Source: Yoonia ponticola
GTDB taxonomy: Bacteria; Pseudomonadota; Alphaproteobacteria; Rhodobacterales; Rhodobacteraceae
Direction of reading: 5' to 3'
Length of the DNA stretch: 64,000 nucleotides
Assembly (NCBI RefSeq): GCF_014199395.1
Contig: NZ_JACIJM010000001.1
Span: 1 to 64,000, forward strand
The notes beneath the pieces are model-generated. The model made no database searches. It was given only the letters and a program-made list of their open reading frames with translations, and was not told the origin of the DNA. The position numbers and the translations under genes were made by a program. Shown here piece by piece: positions 1-8,695 of this stretch; position 1 is the stretch's first letter; each line of letters begins with the position of its first letter.

Positions 1-77
1 AGCACACGAACAACGGCATGCTGTCACCGGTTGACTATGAAATGAAACAGCAGAAAATGAACAAGGCAGGCGTCTAG
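1..77 (+). CDS. IS3-family transposase (OrfB), C-terminal fragment
   Basis: The reading frame that is open at the left edge ends at a TAG at 75-77. It encodes a tail with a LSPVDYE motif followed by a short basic end, which is typical of the C-terminus of IS3-family OrfB (DDE integrase-type) transposases. Only about 24 residues are visible, so the catalytic triad cannot be checked. The right end of the element probably lies 18 nt after the stop, near position 95. Whether the element is intact cannot be judged from this window. Confidence 0.6.
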   Translation, partial: HTNNGMLSPVDYEMKQQKMNKAGV

Positions 78-95
78 GAAGTTAGGGGCACCTCA
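78..95 (+). repeat. Probable right terminal inverted repeat of the IS3-family element
   Basis: The 18 bases immediately after the transposase stop end in ...GGGGCACCTCA. Read outward to inward on the other strand this is TGAGGTGCCCC, in keeping with the TGA...CA-type ends of IS3-family elements. The next base starts recognisable coding remnant of another transposase, which places the element boundary here. The matching left end is outside the window. Confidence 0.45.
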
Positions 96-302
96 GTCTT
101 CACCACGCAGACCATCCAGAACGATCCTGATCTTCTCTTCGGATGAGAGGGCAGCGGTGCGCGCGTTTGATGTCTTTGACGATCTTCTCGCCGGGGCTCG
201 TCGTTGTTTGTCTCATCTTCCACTCCTCAGTGGTGACGATGAGCCAGAAATGCTCTCTTATCAAATAACGCTATTTGGTCCCATAGGCGCTGACGTCAGA
301 CA
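96..302 (-). pseudogene. Remnant of a second IS3-family element (OrfA 5' part and left end)
   Basis: Read on the minus strand from about 217 down to 96, this encodes the start of an IS3-family OrfA: MRQTTTSPGEKIVKDIK, a 1-nt frame disturbance, then SSEEKIRIVLDGLRGED, which is the first part of the OrfA helix-turn-helix. The homology stops at 96, where the other IS end begins. Upstream of the OrfA start, the stretch to about 302 ends in TGACGTCAGACA, which may be the left terminus of this element. The gene is truncated and frame-disrupted, so it is dead. Confidence 0.5.
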
Positions 303-510
303 AGCAATGCAGATATCACGCGGAGCGTGGTTCCATGAAACTCAAACCCGGCCCGAACGAGAACCACTCGCGTAACCTTGATCAGGGTTGCACTTGTTTT
401 GAAATTCAGCAAAATAAGTTCGCGACTACAGCGTTGTGGTAGTGCTGATGCATTCAAATTTGTGCTATAGCGTAAATCAATAAAAAATTAATACCTGTGG
501 AGGGGATATC
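303..510. other. Non-coding region upstream of the TRAP binding protein
   Basis: I see no convincing gene here. The last 130 bases are AT-rich and probably carry the promoter of the TRAP transporter binding-protein gene. A good ribosome binding site (GGAGGGG) lies about 7 bases before the ATG at 511. The short forward frame ending at 375 runs through IS remnant sequence and is not a credible gene. Confidence 0.4.
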
Positions 511-1512
511 ATGAAAACTACTCTTTCTCTTGCCGTGATTGCGGCAGTTTCGGCGACGATGGTCTATGCGCAAAACGCGGATTACGCTGATCTTGACCGC
601 ACGGACTGGCCGAGCAGCTTTACCGTTGGCACGGCGTCCCAAGGTGGCACGTTCTTTGTTTACGGCTCTGGCTGGGCGAACTTGGTTGGCGATCAGCTTG
701 GCATTTCCGGCGGCGGCGAAGTGACCGGCGGTCCAATGCAAAATATGGCGCTTGTCCACACTGGCGATGCCGCGTTCGGCATGACCACGATGGGCCCAGC
801 ACGCGAGTCTCTTGAAGGGACCAACCCGATCGCGCCCGGTCTTCAGATGACCAATGCTTGTGCGATGTTCCCGATGTACCAGACGCCGTTCTCAATGGCT
901 GCGCTGACATCGTCGGGTATCGAATCCGTAGCGACGATCCCAGCGGGCGCGCGCATCGGCTTTGGTCCAGCCGGTTCAACGTCTGACACGTACTTCCCTG
1001 CGATGTTGGAAACGCTTGGTGTCGACTTTGAACGTCGTAATGGCGGTTGGGATGACCTTGGTGGCCAGCTGCAGGATGGGCTGCTTGATGCCGTGGCATT
1101 TGCCGTTGGTATCCCGACACCTGCAATCAGCCAGATCGAAGTGCAAGCCGACGTGAATTTCATCGACTTCACTGACGAAGAGCAGGCCCAAATCATCGAC
1201 ACATATCCTGTCGCGGATTACGCAATTCCTGCAGATACTTACGCGACGCTTGAGCGTGATATGCAGTCTGTTGCGATGTGGAACTTTGCGATTGCGAACT
1301 GCGAATTGCCAGAAAGCTTTGTCTACGCAGCCACTGACGTTGTCATGTCGGACAATGCGCGGATGATGAACATTCACGGCTCAGCAGCCGAGACAATCGT
1401 TGAAAACTGGACCAAAAACACAGTCATGAAGTGGCATCCTGGTGCAGCGCGTTGGTTCCGTGAAAACGCCGATGCGGATATCGCTGACGATATGGTTTAC
1501 ACTGCAGAATAA
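511..1512 (+). CDS. TAXI-family TRAP transporter solute-binding protein
   Basis: A 333-aa periplasmic substrate-binding protein of a tripartite ATP-independent periplasmic (TRAP) transporter of the TAXI class. A signal peptide (about residues 1-20, ending in VYA-Q) is followed by the family pattern VGTASQGGTFFVYG near residue 40 and a repeated alpha/beta binding-protein fold. TAXI proteins often bind dicarboxylates or amino acids such as glutamate; the ligand cannot be read from the sequence. A strong Shine-Dalgarno precedes the ATG. The fused permease gene follows 117 nt downstream, behind a hairpin that could set the binding protein at higher expression than the permease. Confidence 0.9.
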   Translation: MKTTLSLAVIAAVSATMVYAQNADYADLDRTDWPSSFTVGTASQGGTFFVYGSGWANLVGDQLGISGGGEVTGGPMQNMALVHTGDAAFGMTTMGPARESLEGTNPIAPGLQMTNACAMFPMYQTPFSMAALTSSGIESVATIPAGARIGFGPAGSTSDTYFPAMLETLGVDFERRNGGWDDLGGQLQDGLLDAVAFAVGIPTPAISQIEVQADVNFIDFTDEEQAQIIDTYPVADYAIPADTYATLERDMQSVAMWNFAIANCELPESFVYAATDVVMSDNARMMNIHGSAAETIVENWTKNTVMKWHPGAARWFRENADADIADDMVYTAE

Positions 1513-1519
1513 ACGACTG

Positions 1520-1544
1520 GATTGCCCCGATAATCGGGGCAATC
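1520..1544 (+). terminator. Intercistronic hairpin between TRAP binding protein and permease
   Basis: A perfect inverted repeat (GATTGCCCCGA, short TAA loop, TCGGGGCAATC) starts 8 nt after the stop codon. There is no clear T tract, so it may act as a 3' mRNA stabiliser or partial terminator rather than a full one. Such hairpins are common after binding-protein genes of transporters. Confidence 0.6.
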
Positions 1545-1653
1545 CTATACTAGGTGGTGTCCATCCCGACGCGCCCTGATAAATTTAACAACTTTTTACG
1601 AATTCCGGCTTATAGTCGGACAACCTGCCATGAGCGGGAACTGGGAGCGGCTA

Positions 1654-3930
1654 ATGTCCGGACAGAACGACGACATCGAAATAATGAAGCCAGAGCTCGA
1701 GCCGGGTGGTCTGGCTGAAAGTGGCGGCGTGATATCCGAAGGTGCTGACGAAGAACCGATGGAGGCCAATCGACGCGACTTTACCGGTTGGCGCATGACC
1801 ACGATTGCGTGGTGTTCTGGTCTCTATGCTGCGTTTCACATGGCCGCACTCAACGGCCTGTCAATCGAGCGTTGGATTGGCGTCGAAATCCCGTTGTTGC
1901 CGACGTTCCCGATGGAAACATGGAACTTTCGTATCATCCACGTCGCTGGTGCGCTTTTGCTCGGCTTTCTACTGTACTCCGCACGTCCATTTGCGGAAGA
2001 CAAACACGGTGAATCCCGCGCCCTGAACTTGCCGTCCTTGGTACTCGGTGCACTGGCGCTGGTATCGGTGGGCACGGCATTTTCTTTTGCTGTCGAGATC
2101 GCAAATGGTGCGATGTGGAACGGCATGGACACAGGTATCCGCAGCAGAGAAATCTGGTGGTTTGGTGTTCCGTTGCTCGTCGCTACCGTTGGTGCGATTG
2201 TCTTGAGTTGGTTCCATCGCAAACAACGCGACGGGATCGCCGCACCCGATATCGTTTTGGGAATATGCGCCGCCGGTGTCGCGGTTTACTTGATCACGAT
2301 CTATGGCACGTTGATGCGCAACTCCACGGGGACGCCATTTGCGCCGATCGGAATTTCGCTGGCAGCGGTGTCTGGCGTTGCACTTATCCTCGAATTGACG
2401 CGCCGCGTGGCTGGGTTGGCTCTTGTCATTATTTCAGTCGTCTTCCTCACTTATGTCTTTACCGGCCAGCATTTGCCGGGCTTCCTGAATTCCCCTGTCA
2501 TCTCGTGGGAACGGTTCTTTAGCCAAGTTTACACCGACGCAGGTATCCTTGGACCAACGACGGCGGTGTCTTCGACTTACATCATCCTGTTCATCATCTT
2601 TGCGGCGTTCCTTTCCGCATCCAAAGTTGGCGATTATTTCATCAACTTCGCATTTGCGGCTGCAGGTCGCTCACGCGGTGGCCCTGCGAAAGTGTCGATT
2701 TTCGCCAGTGGCTTGATGGGCATGATCAACGGCACATCGGCGGGGAATGTGGTCGCGACCGGATCGCTCACGATCCCGTTAATGAAGCGTGTCGGATACA
2801 AGCCAACAACCGCGGGCGCAGTCGAAGCTGCTGCATCGACCGGTGGCCAAATTATGCCGCCAATCATGGGCGCTGGCGCGTTCATCATGGCCGAAGTCAC
2901 AGGCATCCCTTACACAGAGATCGCCCTCGCAGCGGTCATTCCAGCAATTCTATACTTCGTGTCCATCTACTTCATGGTGGATTTCGAAGCAGCGAAGTTG
3001 GGGATGCGCGGGATGCGCGCCGACGAATTGCCGAAACTGCGCAAGCTGATCCGTCAGGTCTACCTGTTCTTCCCGATTGTTATCCTGATCGCCGCGTTGT
3101 TCATGGGTTATTCGGTTATTCGTGCTGGTACACTTGCCACGCTTTCAGCGGCCGTTGTGTCGTGGCTTACGCCATACCGGATGGGTTTCCGCGCAATTGG
3201 CAAAGCATTTGAGCTTGCTGGTGCTATGGCGATCCAGATCATCATCGTCTGCGCTTGTGCAGGTATCATCGTTGGGGTTATTGCGCTGACGGGTGTCGGC
3301 GCACGGTTCTCATCGCTGCTTCTCGGTATCGCCGGTGCGTCCGAATTGGCGGCATTGTTCTTTGCAATGTTGATCGCGATTCTGTTGGGGATGGGGATGC
3401 CGACAACGGCGGCCTATGCCGTTGCTGCAAGCGTCGTAGCACCCGGGCTAACTAATCTGGGTATCCCGCCACTGACGGCGCATTTCTTCGTCTTCTACTT
3501 CGCGGTGGTCAGTTCGATCACACCTCCCGTCGCATTGGCGAGTTATGCTGCGGCTGGTATTTCGGGGGCCAATCCGATGGCAACATCGGTTGCGTCCTTC
3601 AAGATCGGGATCGCCGCTTTTGTTGTGCCATTCATGTTCTTCTACAACTCTGCGTTGCTGATGGACGGTACATGGCCCGAGATTATCCGTGCAGGCATAA
3701 CAGCCGTCGTCGGGGTCTTCCTTTTATCCTCAGCGGTTCAAGGCTGGTTCATGGGTGGGCGCACCGTCTGGTGGTTGCGTATCGCAATCGGAATCTTGGC
3801 GCTGTTTATGATCGAAGGTGGCATTGTCACAGATCTGATTGGCGTCGGCGGTGCGGTAGCCGTCTGGGCGATCCAGAAGTTCATTCGCCCCGATCCGAAC
3901 ACGCCTTTTGAGGTGCGTGGGGCAGATTAA
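1654..3930 (+). CDS. TRAP transporter fused permease (DctQ-DctM, 4TM/12TM type)
   Basis: A large inner-membrane permease of about 758 aa. A polar N-terminal tail is followed by a small hydrophobic DctQ-like part (roughly the first 200 residues) fused to the large DctM-like part, which contains the TRAP signature regions GLMGMINGTSAGNVVATG and STGGQIMPPIMGAGAF. It would drive sodium- or proton-coupled uptake of the ligand delivered by the TAXI protein encoded just upstream. An in-frame ATG exists at 1630, but a GGGAGCGG ribosome binding site fits the ATG at 1654 better. A hairpin terminator follows the stop. Confidence 0.9.
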   Translation: MSGQNDDIEIMKPELEPGGLAESGGVISEGADEEPMEANRRDFTGWRMTTIAWCSGLYAAFHMAALNGLSIERWIGVEIPLLPTFPMETWNFRIIHVAGALLLGFLLYSARPFAEDKHGESRALNLPSLVLGALALVSVGTAFSFAVEIANGAMWNGMDTGIRSREIWWFGVPLLVATVGAIVLSWFHRKQRDGIAAPDIVLGICAAGVAVYLITIYGTLMRNSTGTPFAPIGISLAAVSGVALILELTRRVAGLALVIISVVFLTYVFTGQHLPGFLNSPVISWERFFSQVYTDAGILGPTTAVSSTYIILFIIFAAFLSASKVGDYFINFAFAAAGRSRGGPAKVSIFASGLMGMINGTSAGNVVATGSLTIPLMKRVGYKPTTAGAVEAAASTGGQIMPPIMGAGAFIMAEVTGIPYTEIALAAVIPAILYFVSIYFMVDFEAAKLGMRGMRADELPKLRKLIRQVYLFFPIVILIAALFMGYSVIRAGTLATLSAAVVSWLTPYRMGFRAIGKAFELAGAMAIQIIIVCACAGIIVGVIALTGVGARFSSLLLGIAGASELAALFFAMLIAILLGMGMPTTAAYAVAASVVAPGLTNLGIPPLTAHFFVFYFAVVSSITPPVALASYAAAGISGANPMATSVASFKIGIAAFVVPFMFFYNSALLMDGTWPEIIRAGITAVVGVFLLSSAVQGWFMGGRTVWWLRIAIGILALFMIEGGIVTDLIGVGGAVAVWAIQKFIRPDPNTPFEVRGAD

Positions 3931-3945
3931 TCGCTGCCTTATAGG

Positions 3946-3984
3946 AAACGCCTCGTAGCAACCGCTGCGGGGCGTTTTCTTTTT
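3946..3984 (+). terminator. Rho-independent terminator after the TRAP permease
   Basis: A stem formed by AACGCC...GGCGTT with an inner CGTAGC/GCTGCG pairing, followed by TTTTCTTTTT. It starts 15 nt after the permease stop. Confidence 0.8.
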
Positions 3985-4020
3985 GTGATACCATTCTTGG
4001 TTGCGACTGAATTCGCTAAG

Positions 4021-4075
4021 GCGGTTCAAGGACTTGATAACGCTTAAATTGACTACATTTGTTACTGTGAACCGC
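4021..4075. repeat. Widely spaced inverted repeat upstream of the antiporter gene
   Basis: GCGGTTCA at 4021-4028 pairs perfectly with TGAACCGC at 4068-4075 across a 39-nt AT-rich spacer. It lies in the leader or promoter region of the antiporter gene at 4140. It could be a long-loop RNA hairpin or a pair of operator half sites. No function can be assigned. Confidence 0.35.
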
Positions 4076-4139
4076 CCAATCAAAGGGTTACTTACGAACC
4101 CTGATTTTCTACAACTAATTTCTCTGATAGCTCACATAT

Positions 4140-6647
4140 ATGGACATCATACTTATTACGGCGGTCATCGCGTCGCTCTTTCTCGTTATCGGCGCAGCCG
4201 AACCTATGGCCGCACGTTTGCAGCTTCCTTACAGTGTGATTTTGGCGGTTCTTGGATCGTTGATCGCCGTCGCATCCGTGTTTTTCTTACGCACCGATCT
4301 GACCGACGCATTGAACCCCGTGGCAGAGGCCATAGTGGGGCTGCCGATCAGATCAAACGTCTTTCTTTATGTCTTCCTACCCACGTTGTTATTTCAGGCG
4401 ACCTTGGGGATGAACCTTCGGCGCATGTTAGACGACTGGGTCCCCATTCTGGTGCTGGCAGTTGTAGCCGTCGTGGTCGCAACCTTGAGTGTGGGGTATG
4501 CGCTGGCATGGGCGAGCGCGCTGCCACTTGCCGCCTGTTTGCTCATCGGCGCGATTGTATCGACCACTGACCCTTCGGCCGTTGTGTCGATCTTTCGATC
4601 AATTTCAGCGCCGCGCCGATTGGCACGGATCATCGAAGGCGAAAGCCTGTTGAACGACGCCGCAGCCATCGCGCTTTTTGGACTTTTCATGGGCTTTGTC
4701 ATGTTGGGTATGCCAGACCCGACATTGACCGATGCGCTTGGCCAGTTTCCGCTTTTGATCGGGGGCGGCGCCGTTGCGGGATGGTTCATGGCACGGCTTG
4801 CAGTGCGGCTCATGGCCGTTTTCGTTCATTACGAAAGGGCGCAGATTTCGGTGTCTGTGTCGTTGCCGTATCTCGTCTATATCGGCGCAGAGCAGATCAT
4901 CGGTGCGTCAGGTGTCATCGCCGTTGTGACTGCCGGGATCACGATGAACCTCACCGGGCCACGACTGTTATCGCCACAAACATGGACTAATCTTAGCGAA
5001 GTTTGGGACTTGTTGGCGCATTGGGCAGGCGCATTGATCTTTATTCTCGCGGCACTTTTGATACCGCGCTTGCTGGAAGAAGTCCGCGCCGAAGACTTTG
5101 TGCTGATCGGTGTCGTGATTTGCGCGGCGGTTGCAGCACGGGGCCTTATCTTGTTCGGGCTCTTGCCATTGTTAACCTTGCTGCGGGTGTCGCCTGCCGT
5201 CGAACGCCCCTATCGTGTCGCAATTTTGTGGGGCGGCTTGCGCGGGGCGGTGACGCTTGCGCTGGCTTTGGCGGTTACGGAAAGCATTCTTGTCCCCATC
5301 GAGGTCAAGCGCTTGGTCGGTATTTTGGCGACTGGTTTCACGCTGTTCACACTGATCGTGCAGGGGACCACGTTACGGTCTGTGATCAAATGGTTAGGAC
5401 TCGATCGTTTGTCGCCCATCGACGAAGCGCTTTCGCGTCAGGTTGTTGCTGTTGCCTTGCAAACGGTGCGTGAAGACGTCGAGCGGACCACCGAAAATTA
5501 TGAACTGACACGGGAAATCGTGCGATCCGAGGCAAAGAACTTTGGCGAAAGGCTCGACCGAACTGTGCAAGCAGCAGAGGACGGTGCTGAAATTCAAGAT
5601 AGGGACCGGATTACGCTAGGCTTGATCGCGTTAGCGGGGCACGAGCGCGACACAGTATTGGTGCGGATGCGCGAACGAACCATTTCGCAACGAATGGCAG
5701 AGCAAGTTTTGTCGGACGCGGATCGGTTAATCGAGGGTGCACGCTCGGGTGGTCGGAACGGATATCAACGCGCGGCGCGGCGTAGCGTCTCGTACGGCAA
5801 AGGGTTCCAGTTCGGTGTGTCTTTGCAACGAAGGCTACGTTTGTCAGCGCCTTTGGCTCGAATGACCGCGGATCGATTTGAGTTTTTGCTTTCGCAGCGG
5901 TTAATCTTGCGTGACCTTGATGCGTTTATTGACAGACGTATTCGCCGTATTCACGGTCGCCGCGTTGCGGATTTGCTGCACGAACTGCTGGCCCGTAGGG
6001 TCGACGCCATGGAAACCGCGTTGGAGGGATTGCGTCTGCAATACCCTGGCTATGCGGAAAAGCTAGAACGCCGCTTTATACGACGTACTGCGCTACGGCT
6101 CGAAGAGCGCGAATACACTATCATGCGCGATGACGGGCTGATCGGGACCGAGGTCTATACGACGCTCATGCAACGGCTGAATGCGCAACGCGCAGCCACG
6201 GAAAATCGTCCGGCTCTCGACATTGCGATCCAACGTCTGGAACTTGTCCAGCGTTTCCCATTGTTTGTGGGTATTGAAGATGCTGCGCTGAAGAAACTCG
6301 GGCGCGCGCTCAAGACCGTTTACGTTAACTCTGGCGATCTGATCATCAACAAAGATGATCCTGCGGATAGCGTGTATTTCATTGCATCAGGTGCTGTCGA
6401 AGTAGAGAGCGCAGGTCAGACATGGCGGCGTGGTGGCGGTGAAATGGTCGGTCAAATGGCGATCGTTACCAAAAAGGCAGTTCGCACACAGGTACGTGCA
6501 ATTGCCCCATCGACGTTACTCGTGCTGGATGCAGAGCGTTTCCGGCGCCTTTTATCGCGTAGTCCTGCAATACAGCAAGCTATCCATCAAAGCGCGAAGG
6601 AGCGGGGCATCGACCCCGAAGGGCTTATCACACCTGACAAAAACTAG
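4140..6647 (+). CDS. CPA1-family Na+/H+ antiporter with C-terminal cyclic-nucleotide-binding-like domain
   Basis: An 835-aa inner-membrane cation/proton antiporter. Residues about 1-415 form the multi-span exchanger domain, with TTDPSAVV and the GESLLND motif that carries the conserved Asn-Asp pair of NhaP/NHE-type CPA1 exchangers. A long charged helical region (about 430-690) leads to a cyclic-nucleotide-binding fold at about 700-830 (GDLIINKDDPADSVYFIASG). The layout recalls plant SOS1 and sperm-type NHE proteins. In the phosphate-binding cassette, the glutamate that normally contacts the ribose appears as Gln772, while an arginine is kept at 782, so ligand binding is uncertain. Likely role: sodium or pH homeostasis in a marine cell. 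Confidence 0.88.
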   Translation: MDIILITAVIASLFLVIGAAEPMAARLQLPYSVILAVLGSLIAVASVFFLRTDLTDALNPVAEAIVGLPIRSNVFLYVFLPTLLFQATLGMNLRRMLDDWVPILVLAVVAVVVATLSVGYALAWASALPLAACLLIGAIVSTTDPSAVVSIFRSISAPRRLARIIEGESLLNDAAAIALFGLFMGFVMLGMPDPTLTDALGQFPLLIGGGAVAGWFMARLAVRLMAVFVHYERAQISVSVSLPYLVYIGAEQIIGASGVIAVVTAGITMNLTGPRLLSPQTWTNLSEVWDLLAHWAGALIFILAALLIPRLLEEVRAEDFVLIGVVICAAVAARGLILFGLLPLLTLLRVSPAVERPYRVAILWGGLRGAVTLALALAVTESILVPIEVKRLVGILATGFTLFTLIVQGTTLRSVIKWLGLDRLSPIDEALSRQVVAVALQTVREDVERTTENYELTREIVRSEAKNFGERLDRTVQAAEDGAEIQDRDRITLGLIALAGHERDTVLVRMRERTISQRMAEQVLSDADRLIEGARSGGRNGYQRAARRSVSYGKGFQFGVSLQRRLRLSAPLARMTADRFEFLLSQRLILRDLDAFIDRRIRRIHGRRVADLLHELLARRVDAMETALEGLRLQYPGYAEKLERRFIRRTALRLEEREYTIMRDDGLIGTEVYTTLMQRLNAQRAATENRPALDIAIQRLELVQRFPLFVGIEDAALKKLGRALKTVYVNSGDLIINKDDPADSVYFIASGAVEVESAGQTWRRGGGEMVGQMAIVTKKAVRTQVRAIAPSTLLVLDAERFRRLLSRSPAIQQAIHQSAKERGIDPEGLITPDKN

Positions 6648-6663
6648 GGCGTTTTGTCAGGTG
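6631..6663. terminator. Bidirectional terminator between the antiporter and the formate dehydrogenase operon
   Basis: A perfect 12-bp inverted repeat (CACCTGACAAAA, 9-nt loop, TTTTGTCAGGTG) straddles the antiporter stop codon. Its AT-rich inner stem and position between convergent operons suit termination from both sides. Confidence 0.65.
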
Positions 6664-6690
6664 TCTTATCGATGTACGAGATTGGCCTCG

Positions 6691-6822
6691 CTAGTCGTCG
6701 ATCCTAACATTTGCACTCGACGCCGATACGGCCTCGGCGGAAAGGCCAATAGACATCAAGATTTGGTTTGCGCCGACAGTGATGACGATCAAGGCGCACA
6801 GTGCTATCAAAAACGCCTTCAT
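6691..6822 (-). CDS. Small membrane peptide at the end of the formate dehydrogenase operon
   Basis: A 43-aa peptide starting MKAFLIALCALIVITVGA, with one transmembrane helix (about residues 3-22) and a short polar tail ending VRIDD. The ATG is 1 nt past the stop of the cytochrome b subunit gene, so it is translationally coupled to it. A longer in-frame start at 6975 would run back through the upstream gene and is unlikely. From memory, similar tiny proteins follow FDH gamma genes in related bacteria. It may be an accessory subunit or stabiliser of the membrane anchor; this is inference. Confidence 0.6.
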   Translation of the reverse strand: MKAFLIALCALIVITVGANQILMSIGLSAEAVSASSANVRIDD

Positions 6823-6823
6823 G

Positions 6824-8008
6824 TCATACTTCCTTGCTCTGTTGTTTGTCGGCTTCATCGACTTCTTCAACCCAAAGGCTGTGGTGTTCACGTGCCCATT
6901 GTTCTTCGACTTCGCCAGTGCCCATCGCATCGAACGCGCCTTCCATGCCGACGGTTCCAAGGTAAATGTGGGCAAAAATCACGGCCGTAAGGACCAGGCT
7001 GACAATCGCATGCCAAAGCTGCGCGTATTGCATTTCTTCTTGTGGAGCCAGTGGATAGGGCAGGTCGCCTAAGCCGACCCAACCGGGCACGCCGATTGCA
7101 TTCAGTTTCGCGAACGTGAAGCCGAACATGTTGATTTCAAACGGGAACAAGAGCGACAAACCCGAAACAGAGATGGAAGTCCCCAAGACGATCACAGACC
7201 AGAAAACAATCTTTTGGCCTGCGTTGAATTTCTTGGCTGGGGGATGGCCACCCCCGAAAATACCGCCGCCACGCAACAGCCAAGCAATATCGGTTCGGTT
7301 CGGTATGTTGTGTGCAACCCAGAATACAAACACGATCACTAGAGCGAGCATAAACGCCCATGAAATGTTGTTGTGTACCCATTTGGTAGCAATAGCGACC
7401 GTCGAAAATGCGTCATGGCCGAAAACCGGAATAAGGAACTTGCGACCGAACAGAGAAATTAACCCAGTTGCGCCAAGGACGAGAAACGAACCCGCCAGCA
7501 ACCAGTGGCCGAACCGCTCAACGCCAGAAAAGCGCGTGATGGTGCGTCCCGTTTTCTCACCCTCGATCTCGATGCGTCCGCGGAAGAAATAAAAGATCGC
7601 GAGCAGAAGCAATGTGCCGCCTAGCAGCGCGGCACCATATGTCTGCAACGGCCCCTCGCGGAATTTTAACCACCACATGCCACCGTCTTGGATCAGCGTT
7701 GTTGTGGCTGGTCCGCGTATTTGTGATCGCATGTCAGCGGTGTCATAGCGCACACCGCGCCACAACTCGGCGTCAGATTGCCCTCCGCGCGTGCCAAGTG
7801 GCTCGGTCGTTGGCGCAGCTAAAGAGGGATCGCCAATCGCATCGCGGCGAAATTCGTCGTCCACGTCTTGGTCAGCCTGACGTTGCAGGATGTCATTTAA
7901 GGTTTGCGCGCCGCCAGTGTCAGCGCGGACATCGCCCACGTTCTCTTGGGCCAAAGCAGGTGTCATTAAGCCGCTAACAAGCACTAAAACTGCAAAGAGA
8001 CGGAGCAT
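6824..8008 (-). CDS. fdhC: Formate dehydrogenase gamma subunit (cytochrome b556, membrane anchor)
   Basis: A 394-aa di-heme cytochrome b-type subunit that should take electrons from FdhB and reduce the quinone pool. A signal peptide (residues 1-20, cleaved near ALA-Q) is followed by a periplasmic stretch of about 100 residues and about five transmembrane helices. Histidines suited to heme binding lie in VERFGHWLL, WVHNNISW, QLWHAIVS and FAHIYLG. The N-terminal periplasmic extension is longer than in E. coli FdoI/FdnI (about 210-220 aa in total) and is typical of the longer FDH gamma family. It follows fdhB after 80 nt containing a hairpin. Confidence 0.92.
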   Translation of the reverse strand: MLRLFAVLVLVSGLMTPALAQENVGDVRADTGGAQTLNDILQRQADQDVDDEFRRDAIGDPSLAAPTTEPLGTRGGQSDAELWRGVRYDTADMRSQIRGPATTTLIQDGGMWWLKFREGPLQTYGAALLGGTLLLLAIFYFFRGRIEIEGEKTGRTITRFSGVERFGHWLLAGSFLVLGATGLISLFGRKFLIPVFGHDAFSTVAIATKWVHNNISWAFMLALVIVFVFWVAHNIPNRTDIAWLLRGGGIFGGGHPPAKKFNAGQKIVFWSVIVLGTSISVSGLSLLFPFEINMFGFTFAKLNAIGVPGWVGLGDLPYPLAPQEEMQYAQLWHAIVSLVLTAVIFAHIYLGTVGMEGAFDAMGTGEVEEQWAREHHSLWVEEVDEADKQQSKEV

Positions 8009-8037
8009 CAGAGCGATCCTTTAGTTATATCATAGAG

Positions 8038-8064
8038 ACAGGCGACCCGTTATTGGCCGCCTGT
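8038..8064 (-). other. Intercistronic hairpin between fdhB and fdhC
   Basis: ACAGGCG at 8038-8044 pairs with CGCCTGT at 8058-8064 around a 13-nt loop, with no T tract. Its place inside the operon suggests an mRNA processing or stability element rather than a full terminator. Confidence 0.4.
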
Positions 8065-8088
8065 TCGCAAGTCTAAATTGTAGGCGCG

Positions 8089-8682
8089 TTACTGACCCTT
8101 TTGGTCGTAAGCTGTGCCCCAGCCCCATGCGCCTGCGCCAAAACCGCGTGCAACAATGCGCTCGCGGTAGATTTCGGACACGGTATCACCGTCGCCTGCG
8201 AGCAGCGCTTTGGTCGAACACATTTCAGCGCAGAGCGGCAATTTGCCTTCTGCGATGCGGTTCCGGCCATACTTAGAGAATTCTGCAGCTGAGTGGTTTT
8301 CTTCGGGACCGCCTGCGCAGAAGGTACATTTGTCCATCTTGCCGCGCGAGCCAAAGTTGCCAGCCTGCGGGTATTGTGGCGCACCAAACGGGCACGCGTA
8401 GAAGCAATAACCGCAACCGATGCACAAGTCTTTCGAGTGCAGCACGATGCCATCTTCGGTTTGGTAAAAACAATCTACCGGGCAGACCGCCATGCAAGGC
8501 GCGTCCGAGCAATGCATACATGCGACCGAGATCGACCGTTCGCCGGGTTTACCGTCATTAATAGTGACAACCTTGCGGCGGTTGATGCCCCAAGGAACTT
8601 CGTGTTCGTTTTTACATGCAGTCACACAGGCGTTGCATTCGATGCAGCGTTCAGCGTCGCAGAGAAACTTTGCTCTTGCCAT
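8089..8682 (-). CDS. fdhB: Formate dehydrogenase beta subunit (four [4Fe-4S] ferredoxin)
   Basis: A 197-aa iron-sulfur electron-transfer subunit. The cysteine groups are [11 protein letters not shown] (Cys13-16-19-23), [26 protein letters not shown] and CTFC plus a distal pair near CAEMC, enough for four [4Fe-4S] clusters as in the beta subunits of DMSO-reductase-family enzymes. It would carry electrons from the FdhA active site to the cytochrome b subunit. It lacks the C-terminal membrane helix of E. coli FdnH, so attachment must come from FdhC. The gene starts 13 nt after fdhA. Confidence 0.93.
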   Translation of the reverse strand: MARAKFLCDAERCIECNACVTACKNEHEVPWGINRRKVVTINDGKPGERSISVACMHCSDAPCMAVCPVDCFYQTEDGIVLHSKDLCIGCGYCFYACPFGAPQYPQAGNFGSRGKMDKCTFCAGGPEENHSAAEFSKYGRNRIAEGKLPLCAEMCSTKALLAGDGDTVSEIYRERIVARGFGAGAWGWGTAYDQKGQ

Positions 8683-8695
8683 GATCTATCTCCTC

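Noticed and set aside
157-375. 72-aa forward frame near the left edge
   Set aside because: It lies antisense to IS OrfA remnant and IS end sequence, with no ribosome binding site.
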